From: SOIA01 sp050116035
GTDB lineage: Bacteria > Acidobacteriota > Aminicenantia > Aminicenantales > Aminicenantaceae
Length of the DNA stretch: 6,393 nt
Assembly (NCBI GenBank): GCA_050116035.1
Contig: JASFPJ010000196.1
Span: forward strand, 1 to 6,393
Reading direction: 5' to 3'
Shown: positions 1 to 4,974 of the stretch, piece by piece
Layout: every line of letters starts with the position of its first letter
Position numbering within the stretch: position 1 is the first letter of the stretch
Notes under the pieces: generated by a model
The model's database searches: none
Seen by the model: the letters and a program-made list of their open reading frames with translations, nothing else
Told to the model about the DNA's origin: nothing
Made by a program: the position numbers and the translations under genes

Positions 1-4
1 CAAC

Positions 5-69
5 GAGATTGCCACGCTTCGCTCGCAATGACAGGTTAATGAGATAGTCGTGCTTCGTTCACAATGACA
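5..69. repeat. Two diverged copies of a 29-bp interspersed repeat (GTCATTGCGAGCG type)
   Basis: Copies lie at 5-33 and 41-69, start to start 36 bp, and agree at 23 of 29 positions; both end in CAATGACA. On the minus strand the first copy reads TGTCATTGCGAGCGAAGCG followed by TGGCAATCTC. From memory, repeats of this type are scattered through intergenic DNA of many unrelated bacteria, and their role is unknown. Several of the six differences are transitions within the GC-rich core. The array may continue beyond the left edge of the window. Confidence 0.7.
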
Positions 70-83
70 CTTTACCCTTCACT

Positions 84-124
84 ATCATTACTAAAAGAGT
101 CAATAATCACTACTAAAAGAATCA
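84..124. repeat. Short tandem repeat, 22-bp period, about 1.9 copies
   Basis: ATCATTACTAAAAGAGTCA at 84-102 recurs as ATCACTACTAAAAGAATCA at 106-124, with 17 of 19 positions identical and a three-base spacer (ATA). It lies in noncoding DNA right after the GTCATTGCGAGCG-type repeats. No function can be read from it. It is probably local duplication in neutral sequence, and two copies are too few to call an array. Confidence 0.55.
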
Positions 125-229
125 CCTATTCTCTGCCACCAGAGTTACCTAATTACTGAGCACAAACAACCGTACCCAACTTTTACGCAGATTGAAGAGG
201 AAGAATGAAGAAAAAGGAGAAAAATGCAG

Positions 230-269
230 AAATTGGGGACTGTTCCCAATTTATTTATGTCCCCAATTT
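230..269. repeat. Three-armed palindrome at the lepB 3' end, possible terminator
   Basis: AAATTGGGGAC at 230-240 is the exact reverse complement of GTCCCCAATTT at 259-269, giving an 11-bp stem with an 18-nt loop. A second partner, CCCAATTT at 245-252, can pair with the same left arm: 8 bp plus a G-T and an A-T pair around a CTG loop. The two hairpins are therefore mutually exclusive. The outer arm reaches the first base of the lepB stop codon (271-269, minus strand), so the structure could end or protect the lepB transcript. In that direction the T run comes only after CTGCA, so it is not a textbook intrinsic terminator. Similar GGGGAC/GTCCCC palindromes are, from memory, dispersed repeats in several phyla. 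Confidence 0.6.
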
Positions 270-1018
270 TATTTTATGACTTTGAGGACGCGGCCCAACC
301 GAGCCTTAACGACAAAACTCACGAATTTTTTTAATCGTTCTCTGAGACTGGTCTTCTGATACGCATTCTTTTCGGCTCTGTAAGAAAAATAGATGATCCA
401 GGGTCGTCCCTTTATATTCTTCAACGGCAAAAAGCGCCAGTACCGGCTGTCGTATGAGTTATCCCGGTTGTCTCCCATGACAAAACACTGACCTTTAGGC
501 ACAACGACAGGGCCGTAATTCTCTTTGATGGCATCATTATAATAGTAATAATTATTCTCCTGGTCACGAATATCACTGATGATGTGAATCTTATACTCTT
601 CAGGGATGGGCTCATCATTGATGTAAACCTGTTTATTCTTGACCTCGATTTTTTCGCCTTCCACGGCAATGACTCTTTTGACGAAATCTTTCTCCAGCTC
701 TCCTGGAAATTTAAAAACGACTATATCCCCTCTTTCTACGTTCTTTCTGGGAACAAACATTCCTTCCAGCGGTAAAATCGGGTCCGCGTAAGCGAATTTG
801 TTCACAAGGAGAAAATCGCCCACAAGCAAGGTGGGCTCCATGGAACCTGTGGGAATCTGAAAAGCCTGAACGACAAAAGTCATGACAAAGAAAACGAAAA
901 CAGCTGTTTCGGCGATGAGCTCGAAGAACTCCCGAAAACCGCTCTTCGCTCGCTTTTTACCTACTTCGACAGGGCCCTCAGGTTGGACTTTCTTTTCTTC
1001 ACTCTTCTCTTCTTTCAT
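269..1018 (-). CDS. lepB: Signal peptidase I
   Basis: This membrane serine protease cleaves signal peptides from Sec and Tat substrates on the outer face of the cytoplasmic membrane. The 249-residue protein starts with a charged cytoplasmic tail (1-30, rich in Lys and Glu) and has one membrane segment at about 36-52. The S26 family boxes follow: PTGSMEPTL with catalytic Ser59, RGDIVVF at 96-102, and DFVKRV with general-base Lys114. The box GDNRDNSYDSRYW lies at 182-194; the Gly that usually follows its Trp is Arg195 here. The segment at 145-165 is tyrosine- and asparagine-rich, probably a surface loop. A basic, partly hydrophobic tail (about 224-249) extends past the catalytic core. The gene lies 17 nt after the prenyltransferase stop, so the two are probably cotranscribed. 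The ribosome site is weak (GTGAGAG in that gap). Identity is certain; the extent of the cytoplasmic tail is slightly less so. Confidence 0.95.
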   Translation of the reverse strand: MKEEKSEEKKVQPEGPVEVGKKRAKSGFREFFELIAETAVFVFFVMTFVVQAFQIPTGSMEPTLLVGDFLLVNKFAYADPILPLEGMFVPRKNVERGDIVVFKFPGELEKDFVKRVIAVEGEKIEVKNKQVYINDEPIPEEYKIHIISDIRDQENNYYYYNDAIKENYGPVVVPKGQCFVMGDNRDNSYDSRYWRFLPLKNIKGRPWIIYFSYRAEKNAYQKTSLRERLKKFVSFVVKARLGRVLKVIK

Positions 1019-1035
1019 TTCAAATGGCTCTCACT

Positions 1036-1944
1036 TTATATAACGAATGAAATACTCAAAACGACCAAAAAAATAAAATTCATCAAAATTGTGTTCTTCA
1101 CAGCCGGCAAAAATCCGGGCCAGTTTTCCAGGTTGGCTCTTCCAATTTTAAACACAAGAAAAGGCAGCGGAAATGTAATCAGCACCATCAAAGACCAGAA
1201 CGGCCAGCCGTTGAAAAATATGCCGGCCAAGACCACAAAATAGCAGATCATGGCCAGAAACAGATAGATCATCAAACTCTTCTTGAATCCAAAGAGAATA
1301 ACCCAGGTTTTTCTTCCGGTCAAAGAATCCGCCTCTTTATCCGCAAACTCATTGATCAATAAAACCAGTGTGGTTAAAATTCCGGAAGGGACAGCCACGA
1401 TAAAAGGCCAGAGCGAAGACAGGCTTTCAGCCTGGACATAATAAGCGCCCAGAACCATTAAAGGTCCCCAGGCAAGAAATATAGCGATTTCCCCCAGTCC
1501 TTTGTTGACCAGCCGGGCCGGAAAACCGTTGTAGCTGAACACAAAAAAGACTGCGGCCAAGCCAATGAATAAGATGATGTTTCCCTCTGATACAGCATTG
1601 AGATAGAGCCCTATCGTTGAGCCCAATACAGCAAAAACCAGCGAAACAGCCAATGCCTCACCAGGTTTGACAAAGCCGTCCAAAACCATTCGGCTTCCCC
1701 CTGAAAAAGGAACCAGGGCATTCTTGTTTGACGCATCATTCCCGCTTTTGAAGTCAAAATAATCGTTTGCTACGTTGCAGCTGATATGAAGGAAACAGGC
1801 ACCCAGGAAAACTAAAATGAAGTGAAAGAGATTGAACTGTCCTGCGTGCCACCAGGCAAAAGCTGTGCCTAAAAACACAGCTCCTGCACTCACAGTTAAA
1901 AAGGGAAGTCGCAGAAGAAGTAGAATCGCTTTTGACTTTTTCAT
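1036..1944 (-). CDS. UbiA-family prenyltransferase, MenA-like
   Basis: This is a polytopic membrane enzyme that transfers a polyprenyl chain from its diphosphate to an aromatic acceptor. The likeliest substrate is 1,4-dihydroxy-2-naphthoate in menaquinone synthesis, but no men gene lies in the window to confirm this. The 302-residue protein is almost entirely hydrophobic, with roughly eight or nine membrane helices. The first metal/diphosphate motif is NVANDYFDFKSGND (57-70), with Asp61 and Asp64. The second is NEFADKEAD (198-206), with Asp202 and Asp206, followed by SLTGRKTW, the usual Gly-Arg-Lys continuation. YNGFPARL (138-145) and GLGEIAIFLAWGP (149-161) match the family core. The lysine-bearing N-terminus (MKKSK) suits a cytoplasmic start. 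Upstream of the ATG there is no good Shine-Dalgarno sequence. It leads a two-gene unit with lepB. Alternatives are another UbiA-type enzyme, such as one making ubiquinone or an archaeal-type lipid; the NEFxDxExD form of the second motif favours the MenA side. Confidence 0.85.
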   Translation of the reverse strand: MKKSKAILLLLRLPFLTVSAGAVFLGTAFAWWHAGQFNLFHFILVFLGACFLHISCNVANDYFDFKSGNDASNKNALVPFSGGSRMVLDGFVKPGEALAVSLVFAVLGSTIGLYLNAVSEGNIILFIGLAAVFFVFSYNGFPARLVNKGLGEIAIFLAWGPLMVLGAYYVQAESLSSLWPFIVAVPSGILTTLVLLINEFADKEADSLTGRKTWVILFGFKKSLMIYLFLAMICYFVVLAGIFFNGWPFWSLMVLITFPLPFLVFKIGRANLENWPGFLPAVKNTILMNFIFLVVLSISFVI

Positions 1945-1986
1945 CGTATTCGCCGCTGCAACCTATTATTTTATTCGAATAGTTAT

Positions 1987-2014
1987 TTTATATTTTTCCT
2001 GGCTAAATAATCAA
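1987..2014 (-). promoter_or_regulatory. Candidate sigma70-type promoter for the prenyltransferase-lepB unit
   Basis: Read on the minus strand, TTGATT (2014-2009) is followed after 16 bases by TATAAA (1992-1987), which continues as TATAAAAT. This predicts a start near 1980 and a leader of about 36 nt before the ATG at 1944. Agreement with the consensus is 4 of 6 for the -35 and 5 of 6 for the -10. The region is AT-rich, so chance matches are a real risk. Confidence 0.4.
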
Positions 2015-2055
2015 GAGAAATAAATCGCGAGCGCCCTATCAAAAAAAGAGAATTA

Positions 2056-2090
2056 ATTTATAACTTATTTATTTTGATACTGTTATAAAT
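2056..2090. repeat. Perfect 9-bp inverted repeat in the divergent intergenic region
   Basis: ATTTATAAC (2056-2064) and GTTATAAAT (2082-2090) are exact reverse complements separated by 17 bases, so their centres are 26 bp apart, about two and a half helical turns. The repeat lies between the minus-strand prenyltransferase promoter and the plus-strand GTPase gene, where an operator for either would be expected. It is AT-rich, and no known regulator site is recognised. A weaker pair, CATGTA (2094-2099) and TACATG (2116-2121), follows it. Confidence 0.35.
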
Positions 2091-2178
2091 GATCATGTAG
2101 TGAAAATGAATCGGATACATGGAAAAAGACGTGTTTTTTGCCTCACCCCTTCATCTCGCCTTTCCCGTGTGTTTATAT

Positions 2179-2184
2179 TATACT
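2179..2184 (+). promoter_or_regulatory. Candidate -10 element for a leaderless transcript of the YchF-like gene
   Basis: TATACT matches the -10 consensus at 5 of 6 positions and lies six bases upstream of the ATG at 2191; the overlapping TATATT at 2174-2179 is an alternative. Transcription would start at or within a few bases of the start codon. The stretch between the -10 and the ATG (GATTTC) and the 20 bases before it hold no Shine-Dalgarno-like purine run, as expected for a leaderless mRNA. A -35 at 17-bp spacing (TCGCCT, 2156-2161) is poor, so the call rests on the -10 and its position. Confidence 0.35.
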
Positions 2185-2190
2185 GATTTC

Positions 2191-3264
2191 ATGAACTTCA
2201 CTCTTTTCGGGTATCCAAAAACCGGAAAAACCACATTGTTCAACCTCCTCACAGGCGCTAAAATTGAGGTGAAATCCTATGAAGATGGAAAAAAAGAACT
2301 TAACCAGAGAACCTGTCCTGTTCCGGACTCCCGACTCGAAAAAATATGGGCTCTTTATCCTGAAAAAAATAAAATTCCTACGGCAGTTGATTTTGTCGAC
2401 CTGGCCGGGATAGCCTTCGGAGAGGTTAAAAGCAGCGCCTATCTCAGCACTCTCCGTCTGGCTGACGGACTCACTCACGTTGTTAGAGAATTCCAGGATG
2501 AGCAGATTCCTCATCCCATAGGAAAAATAAGCCCTGAAGAGGACATCCTTTCCATGGAGGAGGAACTCATACTGGCTGATCTGATGTCTGTAGAATCCAG
2601 GCTGGAAAAACTGGATAAGGAACTGAAGCGGTCGAAAACTCCTGAAGGAGAAAAAGAAAAAGAACTCCTGGAAATCCTGCGTTCTCATCTAGAGGAAGGG
2701 AAAGGGATTCGAGAGATGGAGCTTTCCTCTCAAGAGGAAAAAGCCATCAGCAGCTTCGCCTTCCTCAGCCAGAAAAGGCTTCTCCATATGGTGAATGTCG
2801 ATGAAAAGGATATCCCGCTGATTGAAAACCCGGATAAGTTTACGGCTTCCCCAAAAAAAGGAATCGCTGTCCAGGCTTTCTGCGGGAAAATCGAAATGGA
2901 AATCCTGGAATTAGAAAATGAGGAAAAGGAGATGTTCCTCACCGAGTACGGCTTAAAGGAGTTGAGTGGGCCTAAATTCCTCAAATCTTCTTATGACCTT
3001 CTCAAAGTAATCACTTTCTTCACGATCGGCAAGGACGAAGTGAAAGCCTGGACCATCCCGGAAAACACAACCGCATTAAAAGCCGCAGGATCGATCCATA
3101 CTGACATAGAAAAAGGATTCGTACGTGCCGAGGTCATCCCCTGGGAAGAACTTCTCCAACACGGCTCTTTCCAGGCTGCCAGAGAAAAGGCAGCCGTGCG
3201 TCTCGAGGGTAAGGATTACAGTGTCCTGGATGGAGATGTGATATATTTCCGTTTTGCCAAATGA
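2191..3264 (+). CDS. Divergent YchF/Obg-like GTPase (DUF933 C-terminal domain)
   Basis: This is a P-loop NTPase related to YchF/OLA1, ATP- or GTP-binding proteins that associate with ribosomes. The 357-residue protein begins directly at the P-loop, GYPKTGKT (7-14) followed by TLFN, as in the family; a start at 2119 would add 24 unmatched residues. The G3 motif is DLAG (70-73), and NVDE (202-205) is the YchF form of the NKxD specificity motif. A charged helical stretch (about 121-182) fits the YchF coiled-coil insertion. The C-terminus (about 274-357) is the TGS-like domain, with GKDEVKAWTI, AAGSIHTDIEKGFVRAEVI and a final DGDVIYFRF. The region after the P-loop lacks the usual family sequence NYPFxTIEPN and instead reads KSYEDGKKELNQRTCPVPDSRL. 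It is probably a paralogous branch rather than housekeeping YchF. No Shine-Dalgarno precedes the ATG. The 159-bp inverted-repeat element starts two bases after the stop codon. Confidence 0.85.
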   Translation: MNFTLFGYPKTGKTTLFNLLTGAKIEVKSYEDGKKELNQRTCPVPDSRLEKIWALYPEKNKIPTAVDFVDLAGIAFGEVKSSAYLSTLRLADGLTHVVREFQDEQIPHPIGKISPEEDILSMEEELILADLMSVESRLEKLDKELKRSKTPEGEKEKELLEILRSHLEEGKGIREMELSSQEEKAISSFAFLSQKRLLHMVNVDEKDIPLIENPDKFTASPKKGIAVQAFCGKIEMEILELENEEKEMFLTEYGLKELSGPKFLKSSYDLLKVITFFTIGKDEVKAWTIPENTTALKAAGSIHTDIEKGFVRAEVIPWEELLQHGSFQAAREKAAVRLEGKDYSVLDGDVIYFRFAK

Positions 3265-3265
3265 C

Positions 3266-3424
3266 GGGGTCAGGGCTCGACATTAGACATTGTGCGGTCA
3301 GGACTTATGCTATCTTATTAGATTCGTTTGAAGTGACGCTTGAAAGAAGTCAGACATTAGAAGATGTTAGACAACCTTGCGGCGGCTAACTCTAATAAAA
3401 TGTCTAATGTCGAGCCCTGACCCC
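3266..3424. mobile_element. 159-bp MITE-like element with perfect 26-bp terminal inverted repeats
   Basis: The left arm (3266-3291, starting GGGGTCAGGGCTCGAC) and the right arm (3399-3424, ending GTCGAGCCCTGACCCC) are exact reverse complements over 26 bp. The match stops at both ends: C3265 faces T3425, and G3292 faces A3398. The 107-bp interior is noncoding. It carries partial echoes of the arms: GGTCAGGACT at 3297-3306, and GTCAGACATTAG at 3349-3360. There is no obvious target-site duplication. That would suit an IS200/REP-type non-autonomous element mobilised by a Y1 (RAYT) transposase, or a dispersed palindrome; no transposase is present here. The element begins two bases after the GTPase stop and ends 11 bases before the tgt ATG. 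A transcript through it could fold into a 26-bp stem. No T run follows either arm, so it is not a standard terminator. Confidence 0.7.
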
Positions 3425-3435
3425 TTACAGAGAAA

Positions 3436-4554
3436 ATGAAAAAGATATTCGAGATCACAGCATCAGACAGCCGCTCCTCGGCAAGAACAGGGATCATCCA
3501 TACGTCCCACGGCTCCATCGAAACTCCTGCGTTTGCTCCTGTGGGAAGCCAGGGAACTATCAAAGGACTTCCTCATAGCCTTCTTCAAACACTGGGCGCT
3601 CAGCTGATGCTCGTGAATTCCTACCATCTTTTCCTCAGGCCAGGGCTGGAAACAATAAGTCAAATGGGAGGCATTCACTCTTTCATATCCTGGGACAGAC
3701 CGATTCTCTCAGACAGTGGAGGCTTCCAGATCTACAGCCTCTCCCCTTTGGTCAAGGTGAAAAAAAAGGGTGTGGAATTCACATCACATCTCGACGGGAC
3801 AAAAATTTCCCTTTCCCCTGAGGATGTGGTGGATATTCAAATCAAACTGGGCTCGGATATCATCATGAACCTGGATCACTTCCTTCCCTTCCCTGCGTCC
3901 AAAGAAAAAATGAAAGAAGCTGTCAGTCTGACCTCTCATTGGGCCAAGCGGTCCAAAGCTCATTTTTCCACGCAGAACTCCTCCCAGCTTCTCTGGGGAA
4001 TCACTCAAGGAAGTGTGCACTGGGACCTGAGAAAGAAGAGCACAGAGGATTTACTGGATATCGATTTTAGCGGATACGCTCTGGGAGGCCTCGGGCTGGG
4101 AGAGCCAAAATCACAACTTATGGAAATCATCGAAAAATCCGACTCCCTGCTCCCAAAGAAAAGCCCCCGCTATCTCATGGGCATTGGCTACATCAGCGAC
4201 ATCCTGGAGGCTGTTGAAAGAGGGATTGACCTTTTTGACTGCGTGCTTCCCACAAGAAATGCGCGGAATGGAACCCTCTTCACGAGTAAAGGGAAAATGG
4301 CCATCAAAAACGTCAAATATGCCCAGGACCAGAGGCCTGTGGATGAAGCCTGTTCCTGCTACACGTGCCAGAATTTTTCCCGCGCTTACCTGCGCCATCT
4401 TTACGAACGACAGGAGATTAGTTCGGCCATACTCAACACGATCCACAACCTCTACTTTTACCTTGACATCTTCCGTAAAATTAGGCAATCTATTCAATTA
4501 AATTCGTATAGTCGTATAAAAAGTACTATAATAAACAAAGAGGAAGAAATTTAA
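3436..4554 (+). CDS. tgt: tRNA-guanine transglycosylase
   Basis: This enzyme exchanges guanine 34 in the anticodon of GUN tRNAs for a 7-deazaguanine (normally preQ1 in bacteria), a step toward queuosine. The 372-residue protein has the family features in order: GSQGTIKGL (37-45), NSYHLFLRPG (61-70), DSGGFQ with Asp93 (93-98), GGLGLGE (217-223), and LFDCVLPTRNARNGT (266-280) with nucleophile Asp268. The zinc site is Cys306, Cys308, Cys311 and His337. The base-recognition segment reads DHFLPFP (147-153) where bacterial enzymes usually have DECTPYP, so Asp147 is kept but the Glu and Cys are lost. An in-frame TGA at 3418-3420, inside the inverted-repeat arm, makes 3436 the first possible start. 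The leader between element and ATG holds only a weak purine site (AGAGAAA). The stop overlaps the yajC start by one base (TAATG), showing tight coupling with the Sec genes. The last 20 residues are encoded by AT-rich DNA. Confidence 0.96.
   Translation: MKKIFEITASDSRSSARTGIIHTSHGSIETPAFAPVGSQGTIKGLPHSLLQTLGAQLMLVNSYHLFLRPGLETISQMGGIHSFISWDRPILSDSGGFQIYSLSPLVKVKKKGVEFTSHLDGTKISLSPEDVVDIQIKLGSDIIMNLDHFLPFPASKEKMKEAVSLTSHWAKRSKAHFSTQNSSQLLWGITQGSVHWDLRKKSTEDLLDIDFSGYALGGLGLGEPKSQLMEIIEKSDSLLPKKSPRYLMGIGYISDILEAVERGIDLFDCVLPTRNARNGTLFTSKGKMAIKNVKYAQDQRPVDEACSCYTCQNFSRAYLRHLYERQEISSAILNTIHNLYFYLDIFRKIRQSIQLNSYSRIKSTIINKEEEI
4527..4532 (+). promoter_or_regulatory. Possible internal -10 box upstream of yajC
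   Basis: A perfect TATAAT lies inside the AT-rich 3' end of tgt, 21 bases before the yajC ATG. The predicted start near 4539 would leave a leader of about 15 nt beginning at the ribosome site. At 16- to 18-bp spacing the -35 region (4503-4510) has no good match. It may give yajC-secD some transcription of its own, but the AT-rich setting makes a chance match likely. Confidence 0.25.
4537..4545 (+). promoter_or_regulatory. Ribosome binding site of yajC
   Basis: AAAGAGGAA ends eight bases before the yajC ATG and is the only clear Shine-Dalgarno sequence before a gene in this window. It lies inside the last codons of tgt, so translation of tgt passes over it, which allows translational coupling. 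It fixes the yajC start at 4554. Confidence 0.6.
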
Positions 4555-4889
4555 TGATATTTTCAGCATTATTTGCATTTTCGCTCCAGGCTCAACCCGC
4601 GGCTCGCCCCCAAGGAAGCTTTTTAACAGCCATGATTCCCTTTATCCTCGTCTTTGTTATTTTCTACTTTCTCCTCATCAGGCCCCAGCGCATGAAACAG
4701 AAAAAGCACCAGGAAATGGTCGAACAGCTTAATCCCGGAGATAAAGTCATCACGGCAGGCGGAATCCATGGGACCGTCATGGGAGTTCAGAAAGACAAGA
4801 TAGAATTGAAAGTGGCCTCCAACGTCAAAGTAGACATTGCTAAAAATTCCATTGCTGTTATCCTGACACCCAAACAAAAAGAAAAGTAA
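4554..4889 (+). CDS. yajC: Preprotein translocase accessory subunit YajC
   Basis: YajC is a small inner-membrane protein that forms a complex with SecD and SecF and associates with the SecYEG translocon; it is usually dispensable. The 111-residue protein has a short N-terminal part with a QAQPAARPQG stretch (12-21) and a single membrane helix at about 24-42 ending in the hallmark FYFLLIRPQ (37-45). A basic cytoplasmic linker follows (RMKQKKHQEM). The soluble domain has the family sequences LNPGDKVITAGGIHG (59-73) and VKVDIAKNSIAVIL (91-104). The length is typical. It overlaps tgt by one base and stands 85 nt before secD, the standard tgt-yajC-secD order. N-terminal residues 1-14 (MIFSALFAFSLQAQ) are hydrophobic and could resemble a signal sequence, but in this family they are a normal short periplasmic segment. 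Confidence 0.95.
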   Translation: MIFSALFAFSLQAQPAARPQGSFLTAMIPFILVFVIFYFLLIRPQRMKQKKHQEMVEQLNPGDKVITAGGIHGTVMGVQKDKIELKVASNVKVDIAKNSIAVILTPKQKEK

Positions 4890-4931
4890 ATTTCTCGTTG
4901 ATTTAATAATCGAGAATAGACATAATTCACT

Positions 4932-4959
4932 CTTCTATTCCAAATGGACAGTATAGAAG
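4932..4959 (+). promoter_or_regulatory. Possible RNA hairpin in the secD leader
   Basis: CTTCTAT (4932-4938) pairs with ATAGAAG (4953-4959). Inside it TCC (4939-4941) pairs with GGA (4946-4948) around an AAAT loop, with CAGT bulged. This gives about ten base pairs, ending 15 nt before the secD ATG. The hairpin takes up AGAAG, the only purine run resembling a Shine-Dalgarno sequence in the leader, so it could limit secD translation. No known regulator or riboswitch is recognised, and the stem is AT-rich and modest. Confidence 0.3.
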
Positions 4960-4974
4960 TATAAAAACTGTAAG

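Noticed and set aside
131..144. CTCTG-CCAC-CAGAG hairpin
   Set aside because: Five pairs in noncoding DNA with no T run or context; expected by chance at this length.
205..279. A 24-codon plus-strand reading frame starting ATGAAGAAAAAGG, with GAGG just upstream
   Set aside because: Most of it is translated from the palindrome at 230-269, it overlaps lepB, and it resembles no known protein; the purine-rich start is a chance Shine-Dalgarno match.
2119..2190. Upstream ATG extending the YchF-like protein by 24 residues
   Set aside because: The family protein begins at the P-loop strand, the extension matches nothing expected, and no ribosome site precedes it.
2173..2688. Minus-strand frame of 171 codons opposite the YchF-like gene
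   Set aside because: It is an antisense shadow: low complexity, Phe-rich, no motif, and fully inside a well-supported gene.
3266..3424. Inverted repeats as an intrinsic terminator for the YchF-like gene
   Set aside because: The loop is over 100 nt and no T tract follows either arm; a small repeat element explains the exact 26-bp match better.
4111..4497. Minus-strand frame of 128 codons opposite tgt
   Set aside because: It lies entirely within the conserved tgt coding region and has no recognisable features or start signals.
4892..4916. TTCTCG...CGAGAA hairpin just after yajC as a terminator
   Set aside because: The stem is six pairs with a 13-nt loop and no T run follows; secD downstream is expected to be cotranscribed.
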